Shown: piece after piece, positions 1 through 5,851 of the stretch
Layout of the letters: every line of letters starts with the position of its first letter
How positions within the stretch are numbered: the stretch's first letter is position 1
Origin: CAMEON01 sp045602325
GTDB taxonomy: Bacteria > Bacillota > Clostridia > Oscillospirales > CAG-272
Direction: 5' to 3'
DNA: 6,709 bases
Assembly: GCA_045602325.1 (NCBI GenBank)
Contig: JAZSBH010000101.1
Span: forward strand, 1-6,709
Program-made: the position numbers and the translations under genes
Notes under the pieces: model-generated
What the model saw: only the letters and a program-made list of their open reading frames with translations
What the model was told of the DNA's origin: nothing
Database searches by the model: none

Positions 1-29
1 TTACTAATGCTTTTAAAGTTTTAGAAAGT

Positions 30-85
30 CCAGAAACCCTTTTTCAAAAGGGTTTCTGGCGGGGTCCAGGGGCAGAGCCCCCGGG
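30..85. repeat. Compound double-hairpin intergenic element
   Basis: Two adjacent hairpins fill most of the non-coding left end. The first pairs CCAGAAACCC (30-39) with GGGTTTCTGG (50-59) and continues into a T-run/A-run pairing, giving about 13 bp with a tiny loop. The second pairs GGGGC (69-73) with GCCCC (77-81) around AGA and extends outward to 66 and 84 with one A/C mismatch. Neither has a proper U-tract on either strand, so a plain terminator reading is weak. The compact tandem-hairpin form resembles intergenic dispersed repeats of gut Firmicutes, but the copy number cannot be seen here. It lies downstream of sufB and could stabilise the 3' end of read-through transcripts. No ORF in 1-159 looks real. 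Confidence 0.6.
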
Positions 86-121
86 CGGTAAACCCAAATT
101 TGAAAACCACCGTCCGCAATC

Positions 122-147
122 AAAAGGGGCAGGATCGCTCCCGCCCC
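122..147 (-). terminator. Intrinsic terminator of the sufCB operon
   Basis: Read leftward, a 9-bp GC-rich stem (147-139 with 134-126, one G-U pair, loop GCGA) is followed directly by UUUU (125-122). It starts about 12 nt after the sufB stop codon, where an operon terminator is expected. The 5' side carries the sequence TGTAGGGG (152-145), which also begins the palindromes inside the transposase gene further right. Confidence 0.75.
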
Positions 148-159
148 CTACAGATATAT

Positions 160-1095
160 TTACTTCAGGAACCCGTTGATGATCTGCTCCTCAGCCTCTT
201 TCTCGGAAAGTCCCAGGGTCATGAGCTTGATGAGCTGTTCACCTGCGATCTTGCCGATGGCGGCCTCGTGGATGAGGGAGGCCTCGGTGTGGTTGGCCTC
301 GATCTGGGGAACAGCCACCACCTTGGCAGCGTCCATGATGATGGCGTCGCACTCGGTGTGACCCGAGGAGCGGTTGTTGCCGTTGACCTTGGAGTAGAAG
401 TACTGTCTGGAGTCCTCCTTGGCCACCGAGCGGGATACCACGTGGCATCCACAGTCCTCGCCGTCCAGATCCACCTCAAAGTGTGTCTCGGCAAACTGGG
501 TGCCGTGGGTCATGATCTTCTCGTGGATGACCAAGGTAGCGCGGTCGGCCAGCTTGGCTTTCGTCATGCGGTTGGTGGAATCCACCCCCTTGATCTGGGC
601 GGTCTCCATCTCCATGTAGGAGCCCTCGGCCATCTCCACCTCGGTGGTGGGGTTCATGATGCGTCCGCCCTTGCCGTCGCCCGAGCCATAGTGCTTCTCC
701 ACGTACTTGATCTTGGCGTTCTTGCCTACGAAGAAACGATGGATACCGCTGTGCTCGCTGTCGCCGTCACCGGCGTTGTGGATGCCGCAACCCGCCACAA
801 TGGTGACGTCGCAGTCAGCGCCGATGTGGAAGTCGTTGTAGACCAGCTCCTTGAGGCCTGTCTGGGAGAGAAGCACGGGAATGTGCATACTCTCGTTCTT
901 GGTACCGGGCTGGATGTAGATGTCAATGCCGGGGGCATCGGTCTTTTTCACGATCTGAATGTGCTCGGAGGAGTTCTTCCCCTCCAGCTTGCCGTTGATG
1001 CGGAGGGAGTAAGCGCCCTCGGGCATCTTGTGCAGGTCGGCGACCTGGGCTAAAAGTTCCTTTTGAATGGGGTCAAGTCCCTTGCGCTCTGCCAT
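160..1095 (-). CDS. sufB: SufB/SufD-family Fe-S cluster scaffold protein
   Basis: This 311-residue protein is the scaffold subunit that, with the SufC ATPase, assembles Fe-S clusters in the cytoplasm and passes them to apoproteins. The C-terminal half has the family beta-helix character and ends with the typical SufB/SufD signature: HEAAIGKI near 276-283, then an EQLIKLMTLGLSEKEAE helix and a terminal INGF. His276 matches the conserved SufD/SufB histidine. By my alignment the position of the E. coli SufB essential cysteine is alanine (about residue 257), and the long SufB N-terminus is absent. Cysteines are at 95, 103, 215, 217 and 249, with a GCGIHN motif at 102-107. This fits the short SufB-type partner found in minimal SufBC (SMS-like) systems better than classical SufB or SufD. 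The start is supported by AAAGGAGG seven nucleotides upstream. The gene follows sufC after 2 nt. Confidence 0.93.
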   Translation of the reverse strand: MAERKGLDPIQKELLAQVADLHKMPEGAYSLRINGKLEGKNSSEHIQIVKKTDAPGIDIYIQPGTKNESMHIPVLLSQTGLKELVYNDFHIGADCDVTIVAGCGIHNAGDGDSEHSGIHRFFVGKNAKIKYVEKHYGSGDGKGGRIMNPTTEVEMAEGSYMEMETAQIKGVDSTNRMTKAKLADRATLVIHEKIMTHGTQFAETHFEVDLDGEDCGCHVVSRSVAKEDSRQYFYSKVNGNNRSSGHTECDAIIMDAAKVVAVPQIEANHTEASLIHEAAIGKIAGEQLIKLMTLGLSEKEAEEQIINGFLK

Positions 1096-1097
1096 GA

Positions 1098-1862
1098 TTA
1101 CGCCTCCTTTCCGCTCTCATGAGCACTCTTGGGCGTTGCGGTATAACGGCAACCTGCCGAGGCGTGGAGCAGCTCGGGAAGGATCTCCTCCTTGGTGCCC
1201 ACGGCGCTGACGCCGCCATTCGCAATGACCACCACCTTGTCGGCAATGTCCAGGATACGCTCCTGGTGGGAAATGATGAGAATGGTACCGCTGGTACGCT
1301 CGTGCATTTTCTTGAAAACCTCGATGAGGTTCTGGAAGCTCCAGAGGTCGATGCCCGCCTCGGGCTCGTCAAAAACCGAGAATTTTGTGCCTCTGGCGTT
1401 GATCATGGCAATCTCAATGCGCTTGAGCTCGCCGCCCGACAAAGAGGCATTGACCTCGCGCCCTACGTACTCCTTGGCGCAGAGTCCCACCTCGGCCAGA
1501 TACTCGCAGGCCTCTCCCGTGGAGAGCTTCTTCCCTGCGGCCAGGGAGATGAGATCCTTGACCGTAATACCCTTGAAGCGTACGGGCTGCTGGAAGGCAA
1601 AGCTGATACCTTTGTTGGCACGCTCGGTGATAGACAGGTCGGTGATGTCCTCACCGTCCAGGTAGATGCGGCCCTCGGTAGGGGTGATGATACCCGCAAT
1701 GATCTTGGCGAGGGTGGATTTACCGCTGCCGTTGGGGCCCGTAATGGCCACGAAGCGGTCGTTGATGGTTAAATTCACATCCTTCAGGATGTCAGTCTCC
1801 CGCACCAATCCCGACGGGGTGGTCTCAGAGACACGGTATGATACGTTTTTCAGTTCTAACAT
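1098..1862 (-). CDS. sufC: SufC, Fe-S cluster assembly ABC-type ATPase
   Basis: This 254-residue soluble ABC ATPase powers Fe-S cluster assembly on the SufB-type scaffold; it is not a transporter subunit. All motifs are present: Walker A GPNGSGKST (42-50), Q-loop QQP (91-93), signature LSGGELKR (141-148), Walker B FSVFDEP with D165 and E166, D-loop AGIDL (169-173) and switch histidine H199 in IISHQ. The SufC-type insertion after the signature and the EPEAGIDLWSF segment separate it from importer ATPases. It is the first gene of a two-gene operon. The ATG is preceded by AAAGGAA about nine nucleotides upstream and by a strong promoter. No cysteine desulfurase (SufS) or SufU gene is seen next to it, so sulfur delivery must be encoded elsewhere. 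Confidence 0.96.
   Translation of the reverse strand: MLELKNVSYRVSETTPSGLVRETDILKDVNLTINDRFVAITGPNGSGKSTLAKIIAGIITPTEGRIYLDGEDITDLSITERANKGISFAFQQPVRFKGITVKDLISLAAGKKLSTGEACEYLAEVGLCAKEYVGREVNASLSGGELKRIEIAMINARGTKFSVFDEPEAGIDLWSFQNLIEVFKKMHERTSGTILIISHQERILDIADKVVVIANGGVSAVGTKEEILPELLHASAGCRYTATPKSAHESGKEA
1103..1110 (-). promoter_or_regulatory. sufB ribosome binding site inside sufC
   Basis: AAAGGAGG on the minus strand lies 7 nt before the sufB ATG and is formed by the last codons of sufC. It fixes the sufB start and suggests that ribosomes ending sufC re-initiate on sufB, keeping ATPase and scaffold in proportion. Confidence 0.85.
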
Positions 1863-1892
1863 ATGATTTTATTCCTTTATATATCTTTCTAC

Positions 1893-1911
1893 TGTTAGGA
1901 ATACCCTAACA
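1893..1911. promoter_or_regulatory. Candidate operator: perfect palindrome at the suf start site
   Basis: TGTTAGG (1893-1899) and CCTAACA (1905-1911) are perfect inverted 7-mers around a 5-bp spacer. The 19-bp site covers the predicted transcription start (near 1909) and the first bases of the sufCB leader, the classical place for a repressor. SUF operons are often controlled by Rrf2-family Fe-S sensors (IscR/SufR type), so such a regulator is the natural candidate, but the motif itself is not one I can assign to a named regulator. In RNA it could also form a short 5' hairpin. Confidence 0.6.
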
Positions 1912-1915
1912 TAAC

Positions 1916-1944
1916 AGTATACCATATATCGCCGTTTTTTGCAA
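1916..1944 (-). promoter_or_regulatory. Sigma-A-type promoter of sufCB
   Basis: On the minus strand TTGCAA (1944-1939) and TATACT (1921-1916) are separated by exactly 17 bp, with TGG directly before the -10 as an extended -10 element. The predicted start near 1909 gives a leader of about 47 nt before the sufC ATG. Confidence 0.8.
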
Positions 1945-2009
1945 CAGGTATTCGCAATTTTTTTTGAATGTTGGCACTTTTTTCTGTTTTTTTTACCGTT
2001 CTGCCCTTT

Positions 2010-2070
2010 TTTCGTCCTGTACGAAAGTTCCCCCGAGACTTTGGACAATGTTTGGGCGTTTTTCGTCAAT
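2010..2070. promoter_or_regulatory. Cluster of Spo0A-box-like sequences upstream of spo0A
   Basis: Three TTTCGT/ACGAAA motifs lie within 61 bp: TTTCGT at 2010-2015 and ACGAAA at 2021-2026 form a perfect inverted repeat, and TTTCGTCAAT at 2061-2070 reads ATTGACGAAA on the minus strand. The last matches the Spo0A box TTTGNCGAAA at nine of ten positions; the other two match only its CGAAA core. They lie 50-110 bp upstream of the spo0A -35 element. Autoregulation by Spo0A is known in endospore formers; the assignment here is inference. Confidence 0.4.
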
Positions 2071-2072
2071 CC

Positions 2073-2090
2073 TGCCAGTTTTCGCTGGCA
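2073..2090. other. Small stem-loop upstream of the spo0A promoter
   Basis: TGCCAG (2073-2078) pairs with CTGGCA (2085-2090) around TTTTCG, and ATTTTT follows on the plus strand. It could stop stray rightward transcription before spo0A or be a protein-binding palindrome. The stem is only 6 bp, so function is uncertain. Confidence 0.35.
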
Positions 2091-2094
2091 ATTT

Positions 2095-2184
2095 TTGGTA
2101 ATATTTAATTTCGCGTAACCCCTTGCAAAAATTACCAATTTATGGTATTATTATGTCATGCAATTAATTTCCATTTTTTACCAA
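2095..2184. repeat. Repeated TTACCAA motifs around the spo0A promoter
   Basis: TTACCAA occurs at 2132-2138 and 2178-2184, and inverted (TTGGTAA) at 2095-2101. The middle copy is half of the palindrome TACCA-N5-TGGTA (2133-2147), which fills the spacer between -35 and -10 and touches the -10. The third copy is in the leader just before the ribosome site. The arrangement looks like binding sites for an unidentified regulator of spo0A. Confidence 0.4.
2123..2151 (+). promoter_or_regulatory. Sigma-A-type promoter of spo0A
   Basis: TTGCAA (2123-2128) and TATTAT (2146-2151) are 17 bp apart, with TGG immediately before the -10. The predicted start near 2158 gives a leader of roughly 48 nt containing AGGAGG (2189-2194). 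Confidence 0.75.
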
Positions 2185-2205
2185 TAACAGGAGGATACAG
2201 AACAC

Positions 2206-2991
2206 ATGGAATACCACGATACCCGCATACTCATTGCAGACGAGAACCCCACCGGCCGCACCCAGCTCCGCGAGGCGTTGAACCGTGCCGGCTACCGCCA
2301 CATCGAAGAAGCCACGGGCGGCGACGACGCCCTGAGCAAAATAGACCGTTCCCACCCCGATATTGCCATCATCGACATCTGGCTCTCCCAACTTGACGGC
2401 ATCGGGGTCATCCGCGCCTGCCGCAACCTGGAGTTTCGGTCGGATAAGCCTCCCGTATTCATCATGACCTCTCCCGTGGCCAATCAGAATATGTTTATTC
2501 AAGCCTCGGGCGCAGGTGCCGCCCTCTGTCTCATCAAGCCCATCCGCACCGACAGTCTCCTGGAACACATGGACGAGCTTCTTACCATCCGCAACGGCGG
2601 AGCGGGCGCCAGTTCTTCCCTGCCCTCCGGCGAGCCCGACGATATCGAGACCCAGGTGACCCAGATCATCCACCAGATTGGTGTTCCCGCTCACATCAAG
2701 GGCTATCAGTACCTTCGCACTGCCATCCTCCTGACCGTCAAGGACTCGGATATCATCAACTCGGTGACCAAGGTGCTCTACCCGTCTGTTGCCAAGAAGT
2801 ATTCCACCACCACCAGTCGCGTGGAGCGTGCCATCCGCCACGCCATCGAGGTGGCCTGGGATCGTGGGGACGTGGATACGCTGAATTCCTACTTTGGGTA
2901 CACAATCCAAAATAACCGTGGAAAGCCGACCAACAGCGAATTTATTGCGATGATTGCTGATAATTTGCGGTTGAAATATAAACTGCGATGA
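2206..2991 (+). CDS. spo0A: Spo0A, master response regulator of sporulation
   Basis: This 261-residue DNA-binding response regulator switches cells into sporulation when phosphorylated, repressing or activating genes at 0A boxes. The receiver domain (about 6-127) has the acidic pair D12/E13, phospho-acceptor D57, T88 and K111-P112. A flexible Gly/Ser linker (129-143) leads to the Spo0A-specific effector domain, with IGVPAHIKGYQYLR (158-171), VLYPSVAKK (190-198), the recognition helix SRVERAIRHAIEVAW (204-218) and GKPTNSEFIAMIAD (239-252), all hallmark segments. Length is close to the B. subtilis protein (267). The effector domain is strongly conserved, while the receiver is divergent: the usual Met-Pro after the phospho-Asp loop is replaced by Leu-Ser (DIWLSQLDG). 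The gene is monocistronic here; the spoIVB gene commonly found upstream in other sporeformers is not present. AGGAGG (2189-2194) supports the start. Confidence 0.96.
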   Translation: MEYHDTRILIADENPTGRTQLREALNRAGYRHIEEATGGDDALSKIDRSHPDIAIIDIWLSQLDGIGVIRACRNLEFRSDKPPVFIMTSPVANQNMFIQASGAGAALCLIKPIRTDSLLEHMDELLTIRNGGAGASSSLPSGEPDDIETQVTQIIHQIGVPAHIKGYQYLRTAILLTVKDSDIINSVTKVLYPSVAKKYSTTTSRVERAIRHAIEVAWDRGDVDTLNSYFGYTIQNNRGKPTNSEFIAMIADNLRLKYKLR

Positions 2992-3007
2992 CATTTTCCA
3001 CACAAAG

Positions 3008-3035
3008 TCAGCCCTCGCCATTCGGCGGGGGCTGA
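3008..3035. terminator. Bidirectional terminator between spo0A and the anti-sigma gene
   Basis: TCAGCCCTCGCC (3008-3019) pairs with GGCGGGGGCTGA (3024-3035) over 12 bp with one G-U pair and a 4-nt ATTC loop. TTTCGTTATT follows rightward and CTTTGTG follows leftward, so the U-tracts are modest. It starts 17 nt after the spo0A stop codon and sits just past the stop of the converging gene, serving both transcripts. Confidence 0.75.
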
Positions 3036-3040
3036 TTTCG

Positions 3041-4150
3041 TTATTCAGTAATTTTCAAGACATTTTCAAAAATCTGTTGGCTTCCGCCATAGGATACAAC
3101 CAAATCATATATACCCGTCTCCACGCCTTGCGGCTCCACGAAGAAGAATTGTACAGAAGGCTCTCCGTGGGCTATGTACTGAACCTCCCACATGATGCCG
3201 TCATGATTCGCGCAGAACAGGGGACACGTCACTGTCACGCCGTTCTCGGTTTTGGTCAGGTAAGCTTCAGATACGTTGTATACATAGTCATTATCATAGA
3301 GAATAAACGGATCTCCCTCATTGATCACAGCTAGATCCATGCGGAAGCCGACCAGTTCCCGAACGGTATAGGTGTTCTTCTCCAGCGCATACGCAAAGGA
3401 AAATCCTGTTTCCTTCCGCGCGCTGACCGTTACAGCAGAGGAAAGAATGCCTTCATATCCGATTGCCTCCGCCTTCACCACCAGATCATACGACCCACAA
3501 TTTGCATCCGAGGGAATATCCGCGTAAAGGTATATATCGGCATAATTCGTTACGGGAATATCGATACCTGTTGCCGCCCCGCCGTTAGAGCGAAGATACG
3601 CCGTGTAGGCGGTATAGGCTTCCCCGTTGATCGTCATAGCAATATCCACAGCCAGGCGGTCACCCTGCAAAAGATCGGTATACGTCAGCGTAATCGTACA
3701 AGCCACGTTTTTAGCAGAAGAATTCCCAGTTGGCTCTGCCTGATATACCGTGGCTTCAACGGTCTCCTTCGGCCAGGCCTCCGGCAGGGGTTCTTTGTTC
3801 TCTCGCAGGGTTTCGGCTTCCGGTGGAATCGTGTCTGTAACCGTAATAGCCGATGTATCCATATCGGTTTGGCTATCGGATTGAGAGACTGTTCCCTCTT
3901 CGGAATCCGTCTCTGTTCCTGCGGGCGTCACAAAAATGTCCCCCTGTCTACCCGCTATGATAATACCAAACAGGACGGTCAAGGACACTACGGCGCAGAG
4001 AATAGCCGTCCACCAGCCGCTGTGGAAGAAATGGTACGCAGCACTATCCGTTCTCTCCTCCCGGCTTGTATATACAGGCGGCAAGGCGGCATCCTCAATG
4101 AAACGGTCATTGATGTACGTGATCTTTTTCAACGCATCAAAATTCGTCAT
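3041..4150 (-). CDS. Single-pass membrane protein, probable anti-sigma factor
   Basis: This 369-residue protein is encoded directly after an ECF sigma factor with a 4-bp ATGA overlap, the usual position for the cognate anti-sigma factor. A short cytoplasmic N-terminus (1-46) contains an ALKKITYINDRFIEDA segment, which resembles the start of many clostridial membrane proteins paired with ECF sigma factors. One transmembrane helix (about 47-67, rich in I, L, V, F) follows. The rest is outside the cell: an acidic Ser/Thr-rich linker (about 75-135) and a roughly 230-residue beta-rich part that looks like one or two Ig-like or carbohydrate-binding-like folds. No zinc-binding HxxxCxxC anti-sigma motif is seen, so the assignment rests on gene order and topology. 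The external domain would be the sensor; its ligand is unknown. No signal peptide cleavage site or cell-wall anchor is evident. Confidence 0.75.
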   Translation of the reverse strand: MTNFDALKKITYINDRFIEDAALPPVYTSREERTDSAAYHFFHSGWWTAILCAVVSLTVLFGIIIAGRQGDIFVTPAGTETDSEEGTVSQSDSQTDMDTSAITVTDTIPPEAETLRENKEPLPEAWPKETVEATVYQAEPTGNSSAKNVACTITLTYTDLLQGDRLAVDIAMTINGEAYTAYTAYLRSNGGAATGIDIPVTNYADIYLYADIPSDANCGSYDLVVKAEAIGYEGILSSAVTVSARKETGFSFAYALEKNTYTVRELVGFRMDLAVINEGDPFILYDNDYVYNVSEAYLTKTENGVTVTCPLFCANHDGIMWEVQYIAHGEPSVQFFFVEPQGVETGIYDLVVSYGGSQQIFENVLKITE

Positions 4151-4692
4151 ACCGTATACCCCCTTTCGGCTAAATAGGCACGAAGCTTTTCTCGGGTACG
4201 GCTCAATTGCTTTGTCACGGCGTTGGGGGTCATGGCGTAGGCCTTGGCCAGACGATTGACCTCATAGGTATACCAGTACCGTCCCACGAAAATCCGGCGT
4301 TCCCAGACATCCAGCCCTTCCAAAAAGCCGTCCAACATGTCACAGAGTTCTCTGTCAGCCTCGTTGGACGCGGTTCCCAAGCACTGCTCCAGCTCCTCCG
4401 CGGCTACCAACAGGTCTACGTCTCGCTTTCTGCGGTGCAAGGTGCGTAATCGGTCAATGGACAGGTTCCGCACGAGCTTGCCAAGATACGTGCGGAGGAC
4501 AGAGGGCTGTTTGGGCGGGATAGTATTCCATGCCTTGAGATAGGTATCGTTTACACATTCCTCGGCGTCCATACGATCCTTCAGAATTCCCAGGGAGATG
4601 CTCATACAGTAATTTCCGTATTTTGCTTCGGTCTCCTGTATAGCGCGCTCGTCTCGCGCGTTGTAGAGGGCAATAATAGTACTGTCTTCCAT
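4147..4692 (-). CDS. ECF-type RNA polymerase sigma factor
   Basis: This 181-residue sigma-70-family protein of the extracytoplasmic-function type directs RNA polymerase to a stress or envelope regulon. Region 2 is visible as DAEECVNDTYLKAWNTIPP (42-60), followed by NLSIDRLR (76-83). A linker (about 88-120) leads to region 4 (about 129-178) with the helix-turn-helix VNRLAKAYAMTPNAVTKQL and a terminal SRTREKLRAYLAERGY helix. Regions 1 and 3 are missing, as expected for the class. AAGGAG seven nucleotides before the ATG supports the start. The gene overlaps the next one by 4 bp, implying coupled translation of sigma and probable anti-sigma. ECF factors usually activate their own promoter, but I could not recognise an ECF-type -35/-10 pair upstream. 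The target regulon cannot be read from the window. Confidence 0.92.
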   Translation of the reverse strand: MEDSTIIALYNARDERAIQETEAKYGNYCMSISLGILKDRMDAEECVNDTYLKAWNTIPPKQPSVLRTYLGKLVRNLSIDRLRTLHRRKRDVDLLVAAEELEQCLGTASNEADRELCDMLDGFLEGLDVWERRIFVGRYWYTYEVNRLAKAYAMTPNAVTKQLSRTREKLRAYLAERGYTV

Positions 4693-4780
4693 CGCGAAAC
4701 TCCTTTCCTCGTAGTTTCTTCACCTGTATACACGATAATTGCATGGCCAATCTGCCGCGGAAGCAAAAAACAATCGGTTT

Positions 4781-4810
4781 TTTATAATTTTTTCAAAAAC
4801 GCCTTGAAAA
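4781..4810 (-). promoter_or_regulatory. Possible leftward promoter for the sigma/anti-sigma operon
   Basis: On the minus strand TTTTCA (4810-4805) and TATAAA (4786-4781) are 18 bp apart. The -35 matches consensus at four of six positions. It would give a leader of about 80 nt. It shares its -35 bases with the rightward HAD promoter. The region is AT-rich, so chance matches are likely. Confidence 0.35.
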
Positions 4811-4832
4811 CCCTTTGAAATTATTATATAAT
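4804..4832 (+). promoter_or_regulatory. Strong sigma-A-type promoter of the HAD phosphatase gene
   Basis: TTGAAA (4804-4809) and a perfect TATAAT (4827-4832) are 17 bp apart. The start is predicted near 4839, followed by AAGGAGG (4850-4856) 8 nt before the ATG. The very short leader and near-consensus elements suggest constitutive expression. Confidence 0.85.
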
Positions 4833-4864
4833 ATATTCATGTATTTGTCAAGGAGGTATAAGCC

Positions 4865-5728
4865 ATGTCCCAAACCACCATCGGTATTCTATACGATTTC
4901 GATAAGACCCTCTGCACCACCGATATGCAGGAGTACGACTTCATCAAGAATCTCGGCATGACCTCAGACGCATTCTGGGGCGAGGCCGCCGCCATCACCG
5001 AGCAGCACGAGGTGGAGAAGATCCTGGCCTATATGTTCGTTATGATCAAGAAGTGCAAGGAAAAAGGCATCCCCCTGACCGAGGAATACCTGCGCTCCTG
5101 CGGCGAGCACGTGGAGCTTTTCGATGGCGTGCTGACCTGGTTCGACCGCATCAATGCCTACGGTCAATCCCTGGGGGTCAAGATCGAGCACTATATCATC
5201 TCCTCGGGCACCTACGAGATCATTGAAGGCACCCCCATCGCCAAGTATTTCAAGCGCATCTACGCCTGCAAGTACATGTACGACGAGAAGGGCGAGGCAT
5301 TGTGGCCCGCTCTGGCCATCAACTACACCCTCAAGACCCAGTATATCTACCGCATCTCCAAGGGCATCCTGGACGTCACCGACGACTACAACCTCAACCG
5401 CCTCCAAGACGGCAGTCTCCGCCCCATCGCCTACCACAACATGATCTACATCGGGGACGGGATGACCGATATTCCCTGCATGAAGCTGGTCAAGGAGCGG
5501 GGCGGCAAGTCCATCGCCCTCTACCCCGCCGGCCACAGCGAGCACGTCCGTCCCCTGGTGGACGACGACCGCATCAATTACGTCTGTGTCGCCGACTATA
5601 CCGAGGGCTCCCCCCTGGAGCAGATCGTGAGACTCATGATCGAGAAGATGGCCATTCTGGAAAAGCTCAAGGCGCAGGAGCGGGAGCAGCTTTCCCAGTA
5701 TAAGCAGTTTATGGAGCAAGATCATTGA
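4865..5728 (+). CDS. HAD-family phosphatase
   Basis: This 287-residue protein is a haloacid-dehalogenase-superfamily hydrolase, presumably a cytoplasmic phosphomonoesterase. The catalytic motifs are complete: motif I DFDKTL (11-16) with nucleophile D11 and acid/base D13; motif II IISSGT (111-116); a motif III lysine at K157 or K166 in the segment TLKTQYIYRISKG; and motif IV GDGMTDIP (197-204) with D198 and D202. A helical cap insert of about 80 residues sits between motifs I and II. This HADase-like layout recalls phosphoserine phosphatase-type enzymes, but the substrate cannot be named. The last 30 residues form a charged, probably coiled helix. The gene has its own promoter and seems monocistronic, and it shares the GC-rich codon use of the suf genes. 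No convincing terminator follows; only a weak TTCTT/AAGAA hairpin is seen at 5764-5777. Confidence 0.88.
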   Translation: MSQTTIGILYDFDKTLCTTDMQEYDFIKNLGMTSDAFWGEAAAITEQHEVEKILAYMFVMIKKCKEKGIPLTEEYLRSCGEHVELFDGVLTWFDRINAYGQSLGVKIEHYIISSGTYEIIEGTPIAKYFKRIYACKYMYDEKGEALWPALAINYTLKTQYIYRISKGILDVTDDYNLNRLQDGSLRPIAYHNMIYIGDGMTDIPCMKLVKERGGKSIALYPAGHSEHVRPLVDDDRINYVCVADYTEGSPLEQIVRLMIEKMAILEKLKAQEREQLSQYKQFMEQDH

Positions 5729-5806
5729 GCCATGAGAAAACGGACGCCGCAGTTTCGCAGTTGTTCTTAACGAAGAATTTGCGGGCAAAAAATTTTGGCA
5801 GAGAGA

Positions 5807-5835
5807 TTGTTTCCCCTGCCGATTTGTGGTATAAT
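5807..5835 (+). promoter_or_regulatory. Promoter of the transposase gene
   Basis: TTGTTT (5807-5812) and TATAAT (5830-5835) are 17 bp apart, with TGG before the -10. It lies inside the longest reading frame (ATG at 5795), so transcripts begin near 5842 and that upstream ATG cannot be the normal start. Confidence 0.7.
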
Positions 5836-5851
5836 GAGATGGGTGATGGAA

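Noticed and set aside
100..1053. Long open frame on the plus strand opposite sufB (317 codons)
   Set aside because: It is the antisense shadow of sufB, made possible by GC-rich codons. It is Leu/Val/Gly/His-repetitive, has no family resemblance and no ribosome site.
1946..1969. Possible sigma-H promoter (AGGTATT, 13 bp, GAAT) upstream of spo0A
   Set aside because: The -35 deviates from AGGAWWT and the spacing is short; it lies more than 200 bp from the gene in T-rich DNA.
1869..2138. Lys-rich 89-codon frame on the minus strand upstream of sufC
   Set aside because: It runs through T-rich control DNA, overlaps both promoters and the operator, and lacks a ribosome site or recognisable domain.
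4723..4730. TGTATACA palindrome upstream of the sigma gene as -10 or operator
   Set aside because: No -35 at suitable distance and the palindrome is only 8 bp, so chance is likely.
5795..5851. N-terminal extension of the transposase from ATG 5795
   Set aside because: A consensus promoter lies inside this stretch and the extension has no family counterpart.
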